Assembly (NCBI GenBank): GCA_016715065.1
Contig: JADKBN010000005.1
Coordinates: 1 to 20,822 of the forward strand
Source of the DNA: Fibrobacterota bacterium
GTDB taxonomy: Bacteria > Fibrobacterota > Fibrobacteria > UBA5070
DNA: 20,822 nt
Reading direction: 5' to 3'
This document shows, piece by piece, positions 8,853 to 18,426 of this stretch. Below the pieces are notes generated by a model. That model saw nothing but the letters and a program-made list of their open reading frames with translations. It had not been told where the DNA came from and made no database searches. The first letter of the stretch is position 1; every line of letters starts with the position of its first letter. Position numbers and translations under genes: made by a program.

Positions 8853-11173
8853 CTAGGACATCGGAAACGCGAACGTGAAGGTCGCTCCCTGCCCCACGAC
8901 CCCGTTGGCCCAGATCCTCCCGCCATGTCGGGTCACGATTCGGTGGGCGATGGCCAAGCCGATTCCCGTGCCTTCGAATTCTTCCTGCCTGTGCAGCCGC
9001 TGGAAGACCCCGAACAACTTGCCCACAAGCACATGTCGAATCCCACGCCGTTGTCCGACACCGCAAAGCGGATTTCCTCGCCTTCGGTCCAGCTCCTGAT
9101 TTCGACGCGGGGGCTCTCCCGGTTGCGGCTGTATTTGATCGCGTTTTCCAGCAGGTTGGCCCAAACTTGGCGCAACAGATTGTGGTCACCTCGCAGGTTG
9201 GGCAGTTCCCCAATCACCCACTCCACCTTGGCTCCCTCCTGCGTCTCCCGCAGGGGAAGCAACGCTTCCTGCACGACCACCGCCATGTCGACCATGCGGG
9301 TGCCCATCTCCTGTCGACTGGTCCGGGAAAACTGCAGGAGATCGTCGATCAAGACTCCCATTTTTTTCGCTGCCGCCGCGATGGTGTCCACGTAACGGAG
9401 GCCATCGGGAGAAAGTGCGTCGCGGCAGTCCTCCAGCAGAAGCCCCGCGAACCCGTCCAAATGGCGCAGCGGAGCTCGTAGATCGTGCGAAACGGAGTGG
9501 CAGAACGATTCCAATTCGCGATTGGCCAGTTCGAGCTGGGCCGTCCGCTCCTGGACCAGTTCCTCCAAGTGAGACCGATGCCGCTGCAACTCCTGGGCGG
9601 CCTCGTGACGATCGGTGATGTCGATGTTCACCCCGATCATCCGCAGCGCCTTGCCATCGGCGTCTCTTTGGGTCTGGGACTGGGCTTTGAGCACCCGGAT
9701 CGCCCCATCGGGGCGAACGATCCGGAACTCCTCCCCGAACTCCCCTTTCCCCTCGATGGCCGCGTCGATCGCCGCATGTACCCGTTGGGAATCCTGTGGG
9801 TGCAATCCACGGCTCCACGCGTCGTACACCCCTCCGAAATGGTTCCGTTCGACTCCGTAAAGCGCGAACATGCTGTTGTCCCACAGCAGGGAATTCTGGG
9901 CGATGTTCCAATCCCAGATCCCGATCTGGGCGGAATTGGTCGCCAGCTTCAATCGCTCCTCGCTGCGCTGCAGGGCCTCTTGCGCCTCGTGATGCTCGGT
10001 GATGTCGCGGATGGTCCCGAACATGTGGATCGGCGTGCCCTGGGAATCGAACTCCAGCTCACCCAACCCATGCACCCAGCGAACTTCGCCATCGCACGGC
10101 CGGATGATCCGATATTCCTTGTTGAACCTCTTGTGCTGGCCCACCACCTCGTTGGCGTAGTGGCCCAACATCTGGGGCCGATCTTCGGGATGGACCAGCT
10201 GGATCCACCCATCGATGTTTGTTTCGAAGGTTCGGTCGATCCCGAAGATCTGCCCCAGCACTTCCGAATAATTCCACTGGCCCGAGGTGACATCCAGCCG
10301 ATACGACCCCGTTTGGGAAGCGCGTTGCGACTCCTTGAAAAACAACTCGCTTTCGCGCAAGGCAAGTTCCGTGCGCTTGGCCTCGGTGACATCGATCGTG
10401 TACCCGGCAAGCAAGATGCGGCCCTCGCGCTGGATGGGAAATTTGATGGTGGTGTAGTTCTTGCCGTTGAGCGATTCCTCGATGCGAAGGACCTTTCCCT
10501 GAGTGGCAACGCGCCAATCATCCGCCGTGATCTTTTCAGCGAATTCCGGAGGGAACAGTTCGCCCATCGTCTTTCCCGCCATTTCCCGTCCGGGCATCCC
10601 GATCATGTCCCTGAAATTTTCGCTGGCCAGGAGCACCCGACTTTCCGTCGGTGTCACGTCCTTGATGTAGGCGTGGATGGGCGAATGGACTACGAATTCC
10701 GACAGGATCGCCTTGGTTTCCTCCAGCTCGGTTTCGGCCAGCTTCCGCTCCGTGATATCCAACCCCAGCCCGAGGATCTGCGCCGCCATTCCATCGCTCT
10801 GGCGCTGGTAGACCACGTCCGTGCTCTCGATCCAACGCCATCGGCCGTCGCGATGTTTCATCCGGTACTGGTGCACGATCCGTTCGGATTCCATCGCATT
10901 GGCGTAGCGTGGCAAAATGTGGTCCGCATAGGTCGCCAGGTCCTGCGGATGCATCAACGTCGCGATCACGCCCTCTCTCATGGCCTGGATCTCCCTGATG
11001 GAATACCCCAGGATCCTCTGGATGCCCACGTTGGTGAACACGTTGCGCCGCTCGCGCAGATCGTAGATGTAAAGGATTCCCGGCGTGACATCCAGAAGCG
11101 ACTCCACGAAGCGGACCTGTTCCGCCAGCGGCGGGCTTTCGGCTCCGTTTCGACCGAAGAATCGTCGATCCAT
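8853..11173 (-). CDS. Cytosolic multi-PAS sensor histidine kinase (one frameshift near 9030)
   Basis: About 774 residues with no transmembrane segment. Four PAS/PAC units are visible in order: RFVESLLDVTPGILYIYDLR; EFVVHSPIHAYIKDVTP with SENFRDMIGMPGREM; SQTGSYRLDVTSGQWNYSEV with WIQLVHPEDRPQML; and NSAQIGIWDWNIAQNSLLWD. PAC tails include GLGLDITERKLAE, GTIRDITEHHEAQ and GVNIDITDRHEAA. A short coiled coil leads to the HisKA box FCHSVSHDLRAPLRHLDGFA (phospho-acceptor His). The HATPase_c domain has an N box LLENAIKYSRN and G1 VSDNGVGFDM; after a one-base shift it continues LFGVFQRLHRQEEFEGTGIG, IVTRHGG and ends FAFPMS. The start ATG at 11171-11173 has GAAGGA close by and GGAGG further up; longer ORF extension would overlap the divergent DUF445 gene. 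No response regulator is adjacent; the receiver tail at 1-308 is 8.5 kb away. Confidence 0.93.
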
Positions 11174-11301
11174 CCGTCCTTCACAAACACCTCCTGGGCA
11201 ATCCCTCCGCCCTCGAAGCGAGATCGCGGTCGAACACGGAAAGATGGATTCTACCATCGGCCATCGGTTTCGGGAGTAGGCCTTTCGTACCTTGCCCACC
11301 C

Positions 11302-11916
11302 ATGATCGCATCCTATCTGCCGTTTCTCCTGCCTCCGATCGTGGGGGCGCTCATCGGCTGGGGAACCAACTGGCTGGCCCTGAAGATGTTGTTTCGCCCC
11401 ATCGTGCCTTTCCGGCTGGGCCCCTGGTCCATCCAAGGAGTGATCCCTCGGCGTCAAGGCGCTCTGGCGGCCAATCTCGGCGAGATGGTGGAGCGCGAAC
11501 TGGTGAGCCACCACGACCTGGCCGGCGCCCTGACCAACCCCGATCTCCTGGAATCCCTCAAGCCCTTGGTCTTGGCGGAATCCAAACGTTTCGCGGAAGA
11601 GCGTCTGCCCGGGCTGCACCCGATGGTCGCCATGTTCCTGACCCAAGGCATGAAGGACAAGGTCACCGAAATGCTCGCCACCGAGCTCAATTCCATGATC
11701 CCTCGCATCGCCGAAGGCGCCGGGTCGGCTCTGGAGGTCCACCTACCGGTCCGCGACATGGTTCGTGCCAAGGTGGAAGCCATGTCGCCCCGGGCCATGG
11801 AAGAAATGCTCTTTTCCATCCTCGCCAAGGAGTTCGGATTCATCGAATGGAGCGGGGCCGCGCTGGGAGGGTTGGTGGGGATCGCGCAAACGGGTCTGAT
11901 GTTCGCGATGCGCTGA
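11302..11916 (+). CDS. DUF445-family membrane protein
   Basis: An intact 204-residue protein. It starts with a membrane segment MIASYLPFLLPPIVGALIGW and the signature GTNWLALKMLFRPI, then FRLGPWSIQGVIPRRQGALA. A long, charged, helical middle follows (NLGEMVERELVSHHDLAGAL, KVTEMLATELNSMIPRI). The last 25 residues (IEWSGAALGGLVGIAQTGLM) form a second hydrophobic helix. This is the usual DUF445/YheB layout: two terminal membrane helices around a cytoplasmic or periplasmic helical region. Function is unknown for the family. The gene is divergent from the histidine kinase across about 128 bases and precedes a secreted-protein gene by 44 bases. Confidence 0.88.
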   Translation: MIASYLPFLLPPIVGALIGWGTNWLALKMLFRPIVPFRLGPWSIQGVIPRRQGALAANLGEMVERELVSHHDLAGALTNPDLLESLKPLVLAESKRFAEERLPGLHPMVAMFLTQGMKDKVTEMLATELNSMIPRIAEGAGSALEVHLPVRDMVRAKVEAMSPRAMEEMLFSILAKEFGFIEWSGAALGGLVGIAQTGLMFAMR

Positions 11917-11960
11917 CCATCCCGGCCAGGCGCCGGTGTGGAGGAGGGTACATTTCGCGC

Positions 11961-12518
11961 ATGTTCAACGTCTGCATGCTTCTGCTCGCGCCCCTTTGGG
12001 GAGGCCTGAACCTGGCTGACCCCGCCCTGTTGGTGACCAAAGCAAGCCAAGGCCAGGTCAATCTCACCGACAACGGTCTTTTGGTGCACGTGTGCCAAGG
12101 CGGGTTCGCCGGGGGGATCCATGTGGACATCCTTCGGGTTTCCGACAAGGAAAAAATCCGCATCGCCATCGATCCCGTCCTGCAGACAGGCGATCTTGTG
12201 CTCCAGCAGCTGCCCCCCGGCCGCTACGTGCCCACCCACTTGCAACTTGCCGGTCGCGACCCGCAGCGTTTTTCTTCCGACACGTTCGAAGTCCGGGCCG
12301 GAGCCATCACCTCGCTGGGCAAGGTGCGCGTGACCCCGGTGACCAACCTTCTGGGCCAGATGTCCCGGCTGGATCTGGTCACCGACTCCCTCGACATCAC
12401 CGCGCGGCTGAAAGCCTTGCGCAAACGGCGGATCGACTCCATGCCCCTGTTGGCCACTCCCATCTCGTGGCAGGTGCAGCCCAAAGAACTCGATCCGGCC
12501 AAGCGCCTGAGTCCCTGA
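11961..12518 (+). CDS. Secreted hypothetical protein
   Basis: An intact 185-residue protein of unknown family. The ATG at 11961 begins a short signal peptide, MFNVCMLLLAPLWGGLNLAD; GGAGGAGG lies about 14 bases upstream, a little far. The mature part looks beta-rich: NLTDNGLLVHVCQGGFAGGI, HVDILRVSDKEKIRIAI, LQQLPPGRYVPTHLQLAGRD, SSDTFEVRAGAITSLGKVRV. The 'L-P-P-G-x-Y' turn followed by 'V-x-A-G-x-x-x-x-L-G-x-V' resembles carboxypeptidase-regulatory or PEGA-like beta-sandwich domains, which is suggestive only. A charged tail closes it (RLKALRKRRIDS). It lies 20 bases before the beta-glucosidase and is probably co-transcribed with it. Confidence 0.8.
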   Translation: MFNVCMLLLAPLWGGLNLADPALLVTKASQGQVNLTDNGLLVHVCQGGFAGGIHVDILRVSDKEKIRIAIDPVLQTGDLVLQQLPPGRYVPTHLQLAGRDPQRFSSDTFEVRAGAITSLGKVRVTPVTNLLGQMSRLDLVTDSLDITARLKALRKRRIDSMPLLATPISWQVQPKELDPAKRLSP

Positions 12519-12538
12519 GCCGCTCAAGGGGAAAATCC

Positions 12539-13928
12539 ATGCCTGATACATCCGACATCCTGACCGCCCATCCGCGCACGATCGCGCTCGACCATCCGGG
12601 CTTTCCGGCGGGATTCCGCTGGGGAGCGGCCACCTCCAGCTTCCAGATCGAGGGAGCCTGGCAGGAAGACGGCAAAGGAGAGTCCTGTTGGGACAGATTC
12701 TGCCACACTCCCGGGAAGATCGAGGACGGAGGCACCGGCGATGTGGCCTGCGACCACTACCATCGGTGGCGGCAGGACCTGGACCTCATGAAGTCGCTGG
12801 GCCTGCAAGCCTACCGTTTCTCCACCTCCTGGCCCCGCATCCTTCCCGACGGAACCGGCCGAGCCAATCCCGCCGGGCTCGACTTCTACGAACGATTGGT
12901 GGACGGCCTCCTGGAGCGCGGAATCGAACCCTACCTGACCGTGTTCCACTGGGATCTGCCCCAGGCGCTGGAAGACAAGGGTGGATGGCGCAACCGGGAC
13001 ACCGCCCTGGCGATGGGCGAGCTCGCGCAGGCGTTGGCACTTCGGCTGGGCGATCGCGTCAAGCGGTGGACGACCATCAACGAAGGGGTGAACTGCTCCG
13101 ATCGCGCCTACGGAGTGGGACACTTTCCACCTGGCCTGAAGGAATCCCGCCAGGTGGTGCGACAGTGCCGGCACCACGTGATGCTCGCCCATGGCGTGGC
13201 CGCACGCGCGCTGCGCGACACGTTGGGGCGCGATTCCATTGAGGTGGGATTCGTGCACGACCCCTGGCCCACCCTGCCGGCCACACCGGATCCGGCCGAT
13301 GTGGCGTTGGCCCGCGAGACCTTCGAAGCCGCCACGGCCTGGTGGTTCGATCCCCTTTGGAAAGGCCGTTACCCCCAGGCGGAATGGGAAAGCCTGGGCG
13401 ACGATGTTCCCCTGGTCCAACCCGCTGATATGGAACTGATGGGCGACCGACCCGACTTCATGGCGCTGAACCTGTATTCCGCCCAGCGCATCAGCGCCAG
13501 CCAAAACGGCGGAAAACCCTGGATGCGCACCGCGGCCTACGTGACAGATTTTGGCTGGCGCGTGGAACCAGATATCGCCTACTGGATCCCGCGCTTTTGC
13601 CACGAGATCTGGAATCCCGGCGCCATGTACGTGACGGAAAACGGCTGCGCCTGGGAGGTGGGCGGCCTGGAAGACCGGATGCGAACCGCCTACTACCGCG
13701 AGCATCTGCGGTCGCTGGCGCAGGCATGCCACGAGGGTATCCCGATGAAGGGATATTTCTCGTGGTCCTTCCGGACAACTTCGAATGGACCAGCGGCTAC
13801 ACCAAGCGATTCGGCCTGGCACGTGGACTTCGACTCGCAACAGCGCCCAAGTCCTCGGCGCACTGGTATTCCCGAGTGATCCGGGAGAACGCGGTGTTCG
13901 ATGCTGGGACCGGCGAAACCTGGGATGA
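12539..13928 (+). CDS. GH1 family beta-glucosidase (frameshifted near the C-terminus)
   Basis: It hydrolyses terminal beta-glucosides such as cellobiose; no signal peptide is seen, so it probably acts in the cytosol on imported sugars. AAGGGG precedes the ATG at 12539 by seven bases. The family signature FRWGAATSSFQIEGAW is near residue 30; then AYRFSTSWPRILPDGTG, YLTVFHWDLPQALEDKGGW, the acid/base region RWTTINEGVNCSDRAYG, FMALNLYS, and the nucleophile motif YVTENGCAWEV. A missing base near 13765 breaks GYFSWSF; the next frame gives LPDNFEWTSGYTKRFGL, and after two further shifts HVDFDSQQR and SAHWYSRVIRENAVFD. Length to that point is about 455 residues, normal for GH1. The exact stop is uncertain: the last frame stays open to 14214, and I place the end at the first nearby TGA (13926-13928). 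The residue after the acid/base Glu is Gly, not the usual Pro. Confidence 0.93.
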
Positions 13929-14120
13929 GCCACGCATGAACCCCACTTCACCAGAATTTTCAATACAGCGCCACGGTGGTCTCCCGGGCTATCCGGAATT
14001 CCTCGAGGTCGCCATTTCGGCGGCAGACCGTTTGCGACCTGATCACCATCTCGGAAATTGGCGGGGCACCTCCATCGGGAAAACGTGTCCGAGCCTGAGG
14101 TCCGGCATCTGTGCCAAAGG

Positions 14121-14146
14121 AACCCCGCACTGGCGCGGGTTTATTT
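14121..14146 (+). terminator. Rho-independent-like terminator between the beta-glucosidase and yicC
   Basis: Left arm aacccc-gc (14121-14128, one bulged C) pairs with gcgggtt (14135-14141) around loop actggc, followed by tttattt. It is 65 bases before the yicC start. The stretch from about 13929 to 14120 shows no gene I can support. Confidence 0.5.
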
Positions 14147-14210
14147 GGGGGTATCTTTGCTCGTCTCAGAAGACCTTGACAAGCCCCGCGATCGCCTCCA
14201 GAGGACCCCA

Positions 14211-15077
14211 ATGACCAACATTCGCAGCATGACCGGTTTCGGCACCGGTAGCGCATCGGGAGCAACCGCACGGTGCGATTGGAAGTCCGTTCGGTGAACG
14301 GACGCTTCATGGAGCTCCAGATCCGGCTCCTCGTCCGCTCCAGACCCACGAGTTCGCCCTGCGCGAAGTCATCCAAGCGGGTCGGTCGTGGCTCGGTCAC
14401 CGTCCAAGGCACTCTGAGACCTCGGCAAGGGCCAAGCGGGCGGCGTGGATTGGACCAACCTCGCCGAGGAGCTCCGCGATCATCCGCCAAGGCCGCGGGA
14501 ATCTCCGACGAGCTGATCCTTTCCGACCTGTTGCGCTGGGCGGCCACCGCAAGGTGGAAGACATTCCCCGAATCCCAACGACCCCGCCTTGAAGGAGGCG
14601 CTTCTGGAAGCGGCCGCGAAGGCGGCGCTGGTGGAACACGACGCTTTCCGTCAACGCGAAGGCGCCGCGCTGGAAGTGGACCTTCTGACTCGATTGTCCC
14701 GCATCGAAGAATCCGCCTGCAAGATTCCGCCCTGGCCCGGGCCACCTTGAAAGGTGCGCGAGAGTCTGGAAAGCCGCAACCGCGAATACCTCGACGGCAA
14801 GGACTTGACGAGGCTCGCGTGGCCCAGAAATCGGGCACATGTCCGAACGCCTGACGTGCAGGAAGAAATGACGCGCCTTTCCGCCCACGTCTCGGCCTTC
14901 CGCAAAACCTTGGCGGACGGCGGGCGGTCGCTTAAACGCATCGGATTCTTGCTGCGGAAATGCTGCGCGAAACCAACACGACCGGCTCCAAGTGCCAGGA
15001 CACCTCCATCACCGCCTGGTCGTTTCCATAAAGAAGACCTGGAAGCGATCCGCGAGCAAGCCCTGAACCTGGAATGA
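14211..15077 (+). CDS. yicC: YicC/YloC family endoribonuclease, heavily frameshifted
   Basis: The ATG at 14211 has GAGG six bases upstream and opens MTNIRSMTGFGTGSASG, the hallmark YicC N-terminus. After a shift the next frame reads LEVRSVNGRFMELQIRL (the conserved E-x-R-S-V-N-G-R-F), then EFALREVIQAG and GRGSVTVQGTL in others. The C-terminus reads AEMLRETNTTGSKCQD and KEDLEAIREQALNLE before TGA at 15075-15077, which matches the family's closing block. Start to stop is 867 bases (about 288 residues), the usual family size, so the many indels nearly cancel. YicC/YloC proteins are metal-dependent endoribonucleases that act in RNA turnover. At least six shifts are needed to read it, the first gene where the error rate climbs so high. 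Confidence 0.85.
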
Positions 15078-16047
15078 CCTGAATGGCAAACGAGCAGATC
15101 GTTCCGGTCTCCGTTCGTCCTGAGGAGCCCATGCCGTCTCGGCGAAGGTGTTCGAAACACCGACGGAAAGCGGCATGGGCATCTCGAAGGGCGAGCGGAG
15201 GGATCCGTCGCAGGGTCTAGCTCCAGATGCCATTCTACTGCCCCCACCAGGATGGAACCACCGAAATTTGTCACCGCCTGGGCGGACTCGCCTGCCGGGT
15301 GGGGCAGCCCGGTTGGGCGTTGTTCGGGAAGGCAGCCAGGCTCGACGACGAGCCTCTGCCACCCAGCCGCGTCGAGCCGCAAAAAGGCATCCAACCCGCC
15401 GCCGGAAAGCGCTGCATGACCCCGGAAGAACGCACAACCTGGGAAGGACGCTTTCTGACGTTTCTCCCGCGAAGGCGCGTTGAAGGCGGATGCCGCCCAG
15501 GCGACGACATGTGCGGCGGGTGGTTGGCTTAGCCCTGATCTGTGTTCGCAGGAAGGCGCGGATCCCGGACATCGTCTTCGCGGCCGCCTGGTTGACGACT
15601 GCGTGGCGGTCCCCGCGGGACTCGCCCGTTGCGCTCGCAGGCCAGCCGCCCGTGAGCGCAGGCTGCACTCGGAATACCTGCGCGAGGCGGGCTGGGTGCA
15701 AAGCCAGATTCCCAGGGTCTCATCCATCACGCCATCGGAGGCTGATTCGTTTTCAGCAGGATCGATCCCACCACCGGGAGGCCCGCGGGCAGGACGACGA
15801 TCGCCTGATGCGCCGGGCGCCTTCCCACGGTCTGGCCCGCTGCACCGCCACCGGCGCGAGTACGAGCACCGGCCTGGTGCAGGCCTACCGTGACATCCTG
15901 GGCCCACAACCGGCCTCGACGATGTGGCTTGCCGTGTGGACCATTTCTTCGCCAAGTTTCTTCAAATTGCCGGCGATGACTGCGCACGCTGAGTCCGACG
16001 AGCAGGAAGCCGAGCTGGTGAGTGGAGGTTGCGGTCGTTCCCAGTGA
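15078..16047 (+). other. Unresolved, probably coding, region with many frameshifts
   Basis: No single frame is long enough to assign. On the plus strand, frames alternate through MANEQIVPVSVRPEEP (ATG 15083), a cysteine-containing ORF (listed separately), LHSEYLREAGWVQSQI, a fragment VFSRIDPTTGRPAGRTTIA, and VDHFFAKFLQIAGDDCAR. The last open frame ends with an acidic ESDEQEAELVSGGCGRSQ and TGA at 16045-16047, one base before the stop of the convergent minus-strand gene. That back-to-back arrangement supports a plus-strand gene ending here. I looked for guanylate kinase and rpoZ, frequent yicC neighbours, and did not find their motifs. Confidence 0.35.
15227..15532 (+). CDS. Small cysteine-containing ORF, hypothetical
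   Basis: An open frame of 101 residues starting MPFYCPHQDGTTEICHRLGG and continuing LACRVGQPGWALFGKAARLD. Three cysteines in the first 25 residues, with a C-P-H opening, would suit a small metal-binding module. The later half (KRCMTPEERTTWEGRFLTFL) looks soluble and helical. It may be a real small gene or a piece of a larger frameshifted one. I do not recognise a family, and no clear ribosome site precedes it. Confidence 0.25.
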   Translation: MPFYCPHQDGTTEICHRLGGLACRVGQPGWALFGKAARLDDEPLPPSRVEPQKGIQPAAGKRCMTPEERTTWEGRFLTFLPRRRVEGGCRPGDDMCGGWLA

Positions 16048-16048
16048 G

Positions 16049-17940
16049 TCAGAGAGAGGGCCGGTAGCCGCTCCAGTCTAGCGCCGCACTCGCCAGCTCG
16101 GAGACTCTCCTAACCCATTCCGTACCGGCACGCCATGCACGAACGGACACGACATCGCTCTCGTCGATGCTGCCGGCGGTCACGAAACCCCAAAGGGTGC
16201 CGCCCGCTTTCAGGTACCGGCTCATCATCCCTCCCGCCGCGATCTGCACCACTTCGATAGCCACCCGGCGCAGCGCCATGTCGGTGTAGATCGAACTGAC
16301 ACCAGGGGCTTGATCACGTCCCGATCGAAACCTCCAGCGTGCCGTCCTTTTCAGCACAGCACAATTAGTTGTGTTCTGGCGGCGATCGCCGACATCCGTC
16401 GAATTTGACTGGAGCTCCAGTCTTCGGCGCGTCGTCGGTGTTGGTGCCGTAGGTAAACGGTCACCATAGTCCGATCCATCCGTTCCAGAACGCACTGAAG
16501 AGATCCTGCCATGGCGATCGCCTTCACGCCTCGCATCATGAGGGTCGGCTTGCCCTTTGCTTGAGCGTGGTCCTCGTCGCCCAAATCGCCTAGGTGTATT
16601 GATCCAGCGGTGAATACGCTGCCATCGGCGAGCAGAAACAAGCTGAATAGACGCCCGCCGCGATCGCCGAGACTCCCGTCAGGGACACAGCCCCGGAGTG
16701 TTCCGGTGCTTTTCGTCCCGTTCTCCCAATCCTCCGCGGAATTGTACCCCGTTGACCAGGCGGTTCCGGTCGGTTTTCAAGAAACAGCGTGACGAAATCC
16801 TGCAGAGACGGCCACAGGTCCGTCCATCACTCACCGGAGGGATCTTTGCTTCAAGGTTCCATCGACCAGCTGGCCGTCGTTCCTGCCCGCGGCCCAGACT
16901 GGAGCCGTCCCCTTGAGGAAGAAGTTTCCTGCCCCTGGCAGACGAGGGAGCCCGACAATTGAACTCTCCCATGGTCTTCACCCGCGGTTGGATGGGTTAG
17001 GTGCCGTCGCCGAGCTCCCCCTGAAATTGGCCCGCAACGCCCAAGCCGTGCTGTCTGTCTTGACCACCAGGGCGTGCAGGTCGCACACGGAGAAGGTCAG
17101 GACGGATCATGCCGACGTTCCGATTCGTCATCGCTTCCTGACTTCGCCGGGCCAAACCGGCACTGACCTTGGTGGAAACTTCGGCGCGGGACCGGCTCGC
17201 TTAAAAAAAACGCCAGGAAATTGTCTCTCCGCAGGAGAGAGAGGGACGAGCACCCCAGATTCCGCCAGTATGAAGACTGCGTGGGAACTGACGACAAGGG
17301 AGAATTCCGGTATGGGGCCGTGCATGGATGTCGGCCTCTCACCATTGGTGAAGATGTGGATCCGGCTAAGCGGATCGCCGGAGCGAATGGGAAAGGTAGC
17401 GCCACCGCATCGCCTGCCGAACTCGCTGCGATGCGTAGATTGCGCATCCGACCCACGCAACGGGCAGTGCCTCGATGCTACCCATTTTGGCCAAACCATG
17501 CCCAGCCTGATCTCGCGTTTTCGCGCCTTCCACCGGACCTCGAATTTCTGCTGGTCCCGGCCACCCTCGTTCTGCCGTCCGTTCGACGCCATCTTCAACA
17601 AACTTCCCGGATGCCTGGTTCCAACCCAGGGATTCCACGCTCCCGAAAAAAAAAGTGCCGTACGAGATACCGACTCCGTGGTGTCCTCGGGATGGCGATC
17701 CGGCATTCCCTGTCCTCCAGGTGATTGGCGGTGGAAGCGCGCTGAGTGTCCTGACTGGTGCTGCTGGGAACCCGGTCCAAGCACCTTCTCTATTGATGAT
17801 GCCTTGGCTGTTCCTACAGCATGGGACAGCACTTTGGATCGCCCAACAGCCAGGCCATATCGGGATGGAGTTGTCAGTGATGGACAATCCGGAAACGGTT
17901 GGGAGCAGATAAGCGCGCCTTCGAACGCCACTCGCCATAA
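16049..17940 (-). CDS. RCC1-repeat protein, heavily frameshifted (5' limit approximate)
   Basis: Minus-strand fragments in all three frames keep the RCC1/BNR repeat grammar (hydrophobic-K/A-DGS-x-W-x-x-G-x-N-x-x-G-Q-L-G-D-G-T). From upstream to downstream: LVVKTDSTAWALRANFRG (about 17010-17070); NFFLKGTAPVWAAGRNDG and QLVDGTLKQ (about 16840-16910); FRHAVS, KPTGTAWSTGYNSAEDWENG (about 16690-16780); SLFLLADGSVFTAGSIHLGD and LGDEDHAQ (about 16560-16640); RGVKAIAMAGSLQCVLER; and VQIAAGGMMSRYLKAGGTLW. It ends ...LDWSGYRPSL at the TGA 16049-16051. Further upstream, SRYGLAVGRSKVLSHAVGTA (about 17780-17880) and HIFTNGERPTSMHGPI look like chitobiase-like repeats, the same partner domain as in the FISUMP lipoprotein, but are weaker. 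Such proteins are beta-propeller, usually secreted. The start is not resolved. Confidence 0.65.
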
Positions 17941-18426
17941 GTGGCTCCAAGTTGCTGTTCGTGGGTTTCAGTCCTTCCAGATGGGTTTCTCACCACTCTG
18001 ATTCCCGCCGCCGCGAGCTTGTTGGTGGCGGGGTGGTTTTTCTGGCGGATGACCCCGAATTTCCTGCAGCTTTCGCAAAAGCACTACGATTGTGGTACAA
18101 GGAATATTCCGGTCTCACTACTTGCTGGCGATCCTGTTTCGAACACCCGCAATTGTTCCTCACCTTCGCCCCTAAGTGCTGGTGACCATCGTCGGAACAG
18201 CCCAATTACGATCGCGAAAACCGTTGACCATCGGTGGCGTGGTCGGCACGCCATCCAGCCTCTGGTGGGGAAGATGATCGACGCCGGCGGGAACGGTTCG
18301 CCTTCTCGCTGGAGTGATCCTGCCGGTACTTTCCGTCTGCGACGGGTTACGCCTTTCCTGGGGATTTTTCCTGCCACCGTGGCGCTGGTGCTGGCGGCGG
18401 TTTGTTTTCGCTGGATCAGATATTGA
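17941..18426 (+). other. Possible C-terminal end of a membrane protein, low support
   Basis: One plus-strand frame contains LIPAAASLLVAGWFFWRM, then IQPLVGKMIDAGGNGS, and ends with LGIFPATVALVLAAVCFRWI before TGA at 18424-18426; a second frame supplies LLAGVILPVLSVCDGLRLSW. Three hydrophobic helices with a basic last turn resemble a transporter C-terminus (for example a major-facilitator protein), but no diagnostic motif is visible. The opposite strand here may instead be the N-terminal part of the RCC1 gene. I cannot decide between them at this error rate. Confidence 0.2.

Noticed and set aside
9485..11305. A 606-residue plus-strand open frame opposite the histidine kinase
   Set aside because: The minus strand encodes PAS, HisKA and HATPase motifs throughout; the antisense frame has no motif or start signal.
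12524..13963. A 479-residue minus-strand open frame opposite the beta-glucosidase
   Set aside because: GH1 signatures are on the plus strand; the antisense frame is a codon-bias shadow.
13960..14120. Short open frames between the beta-glucosidase and yicC
   Set aside because: Fragments on both strands (for example MVIRSQTVCRRNGDLEEFRI on the minus strand) have no ribosome site or recognisable motif.
15083..15400. Guanylate kinase (gmk), the common neighbour of yicC
   Set aside because: No P-loop GPSGxGK, no SxTTRxPR and no GxDYxF motif in any frame, even allowing for shifts.
14651..15955. A 434-residue minus-strand frame across yicC and the unresolved region
   Set aside because: It overlaps clear YicC motifs on the plus strand and is Arg/Ser/Pro-rich with no recognisable domain.
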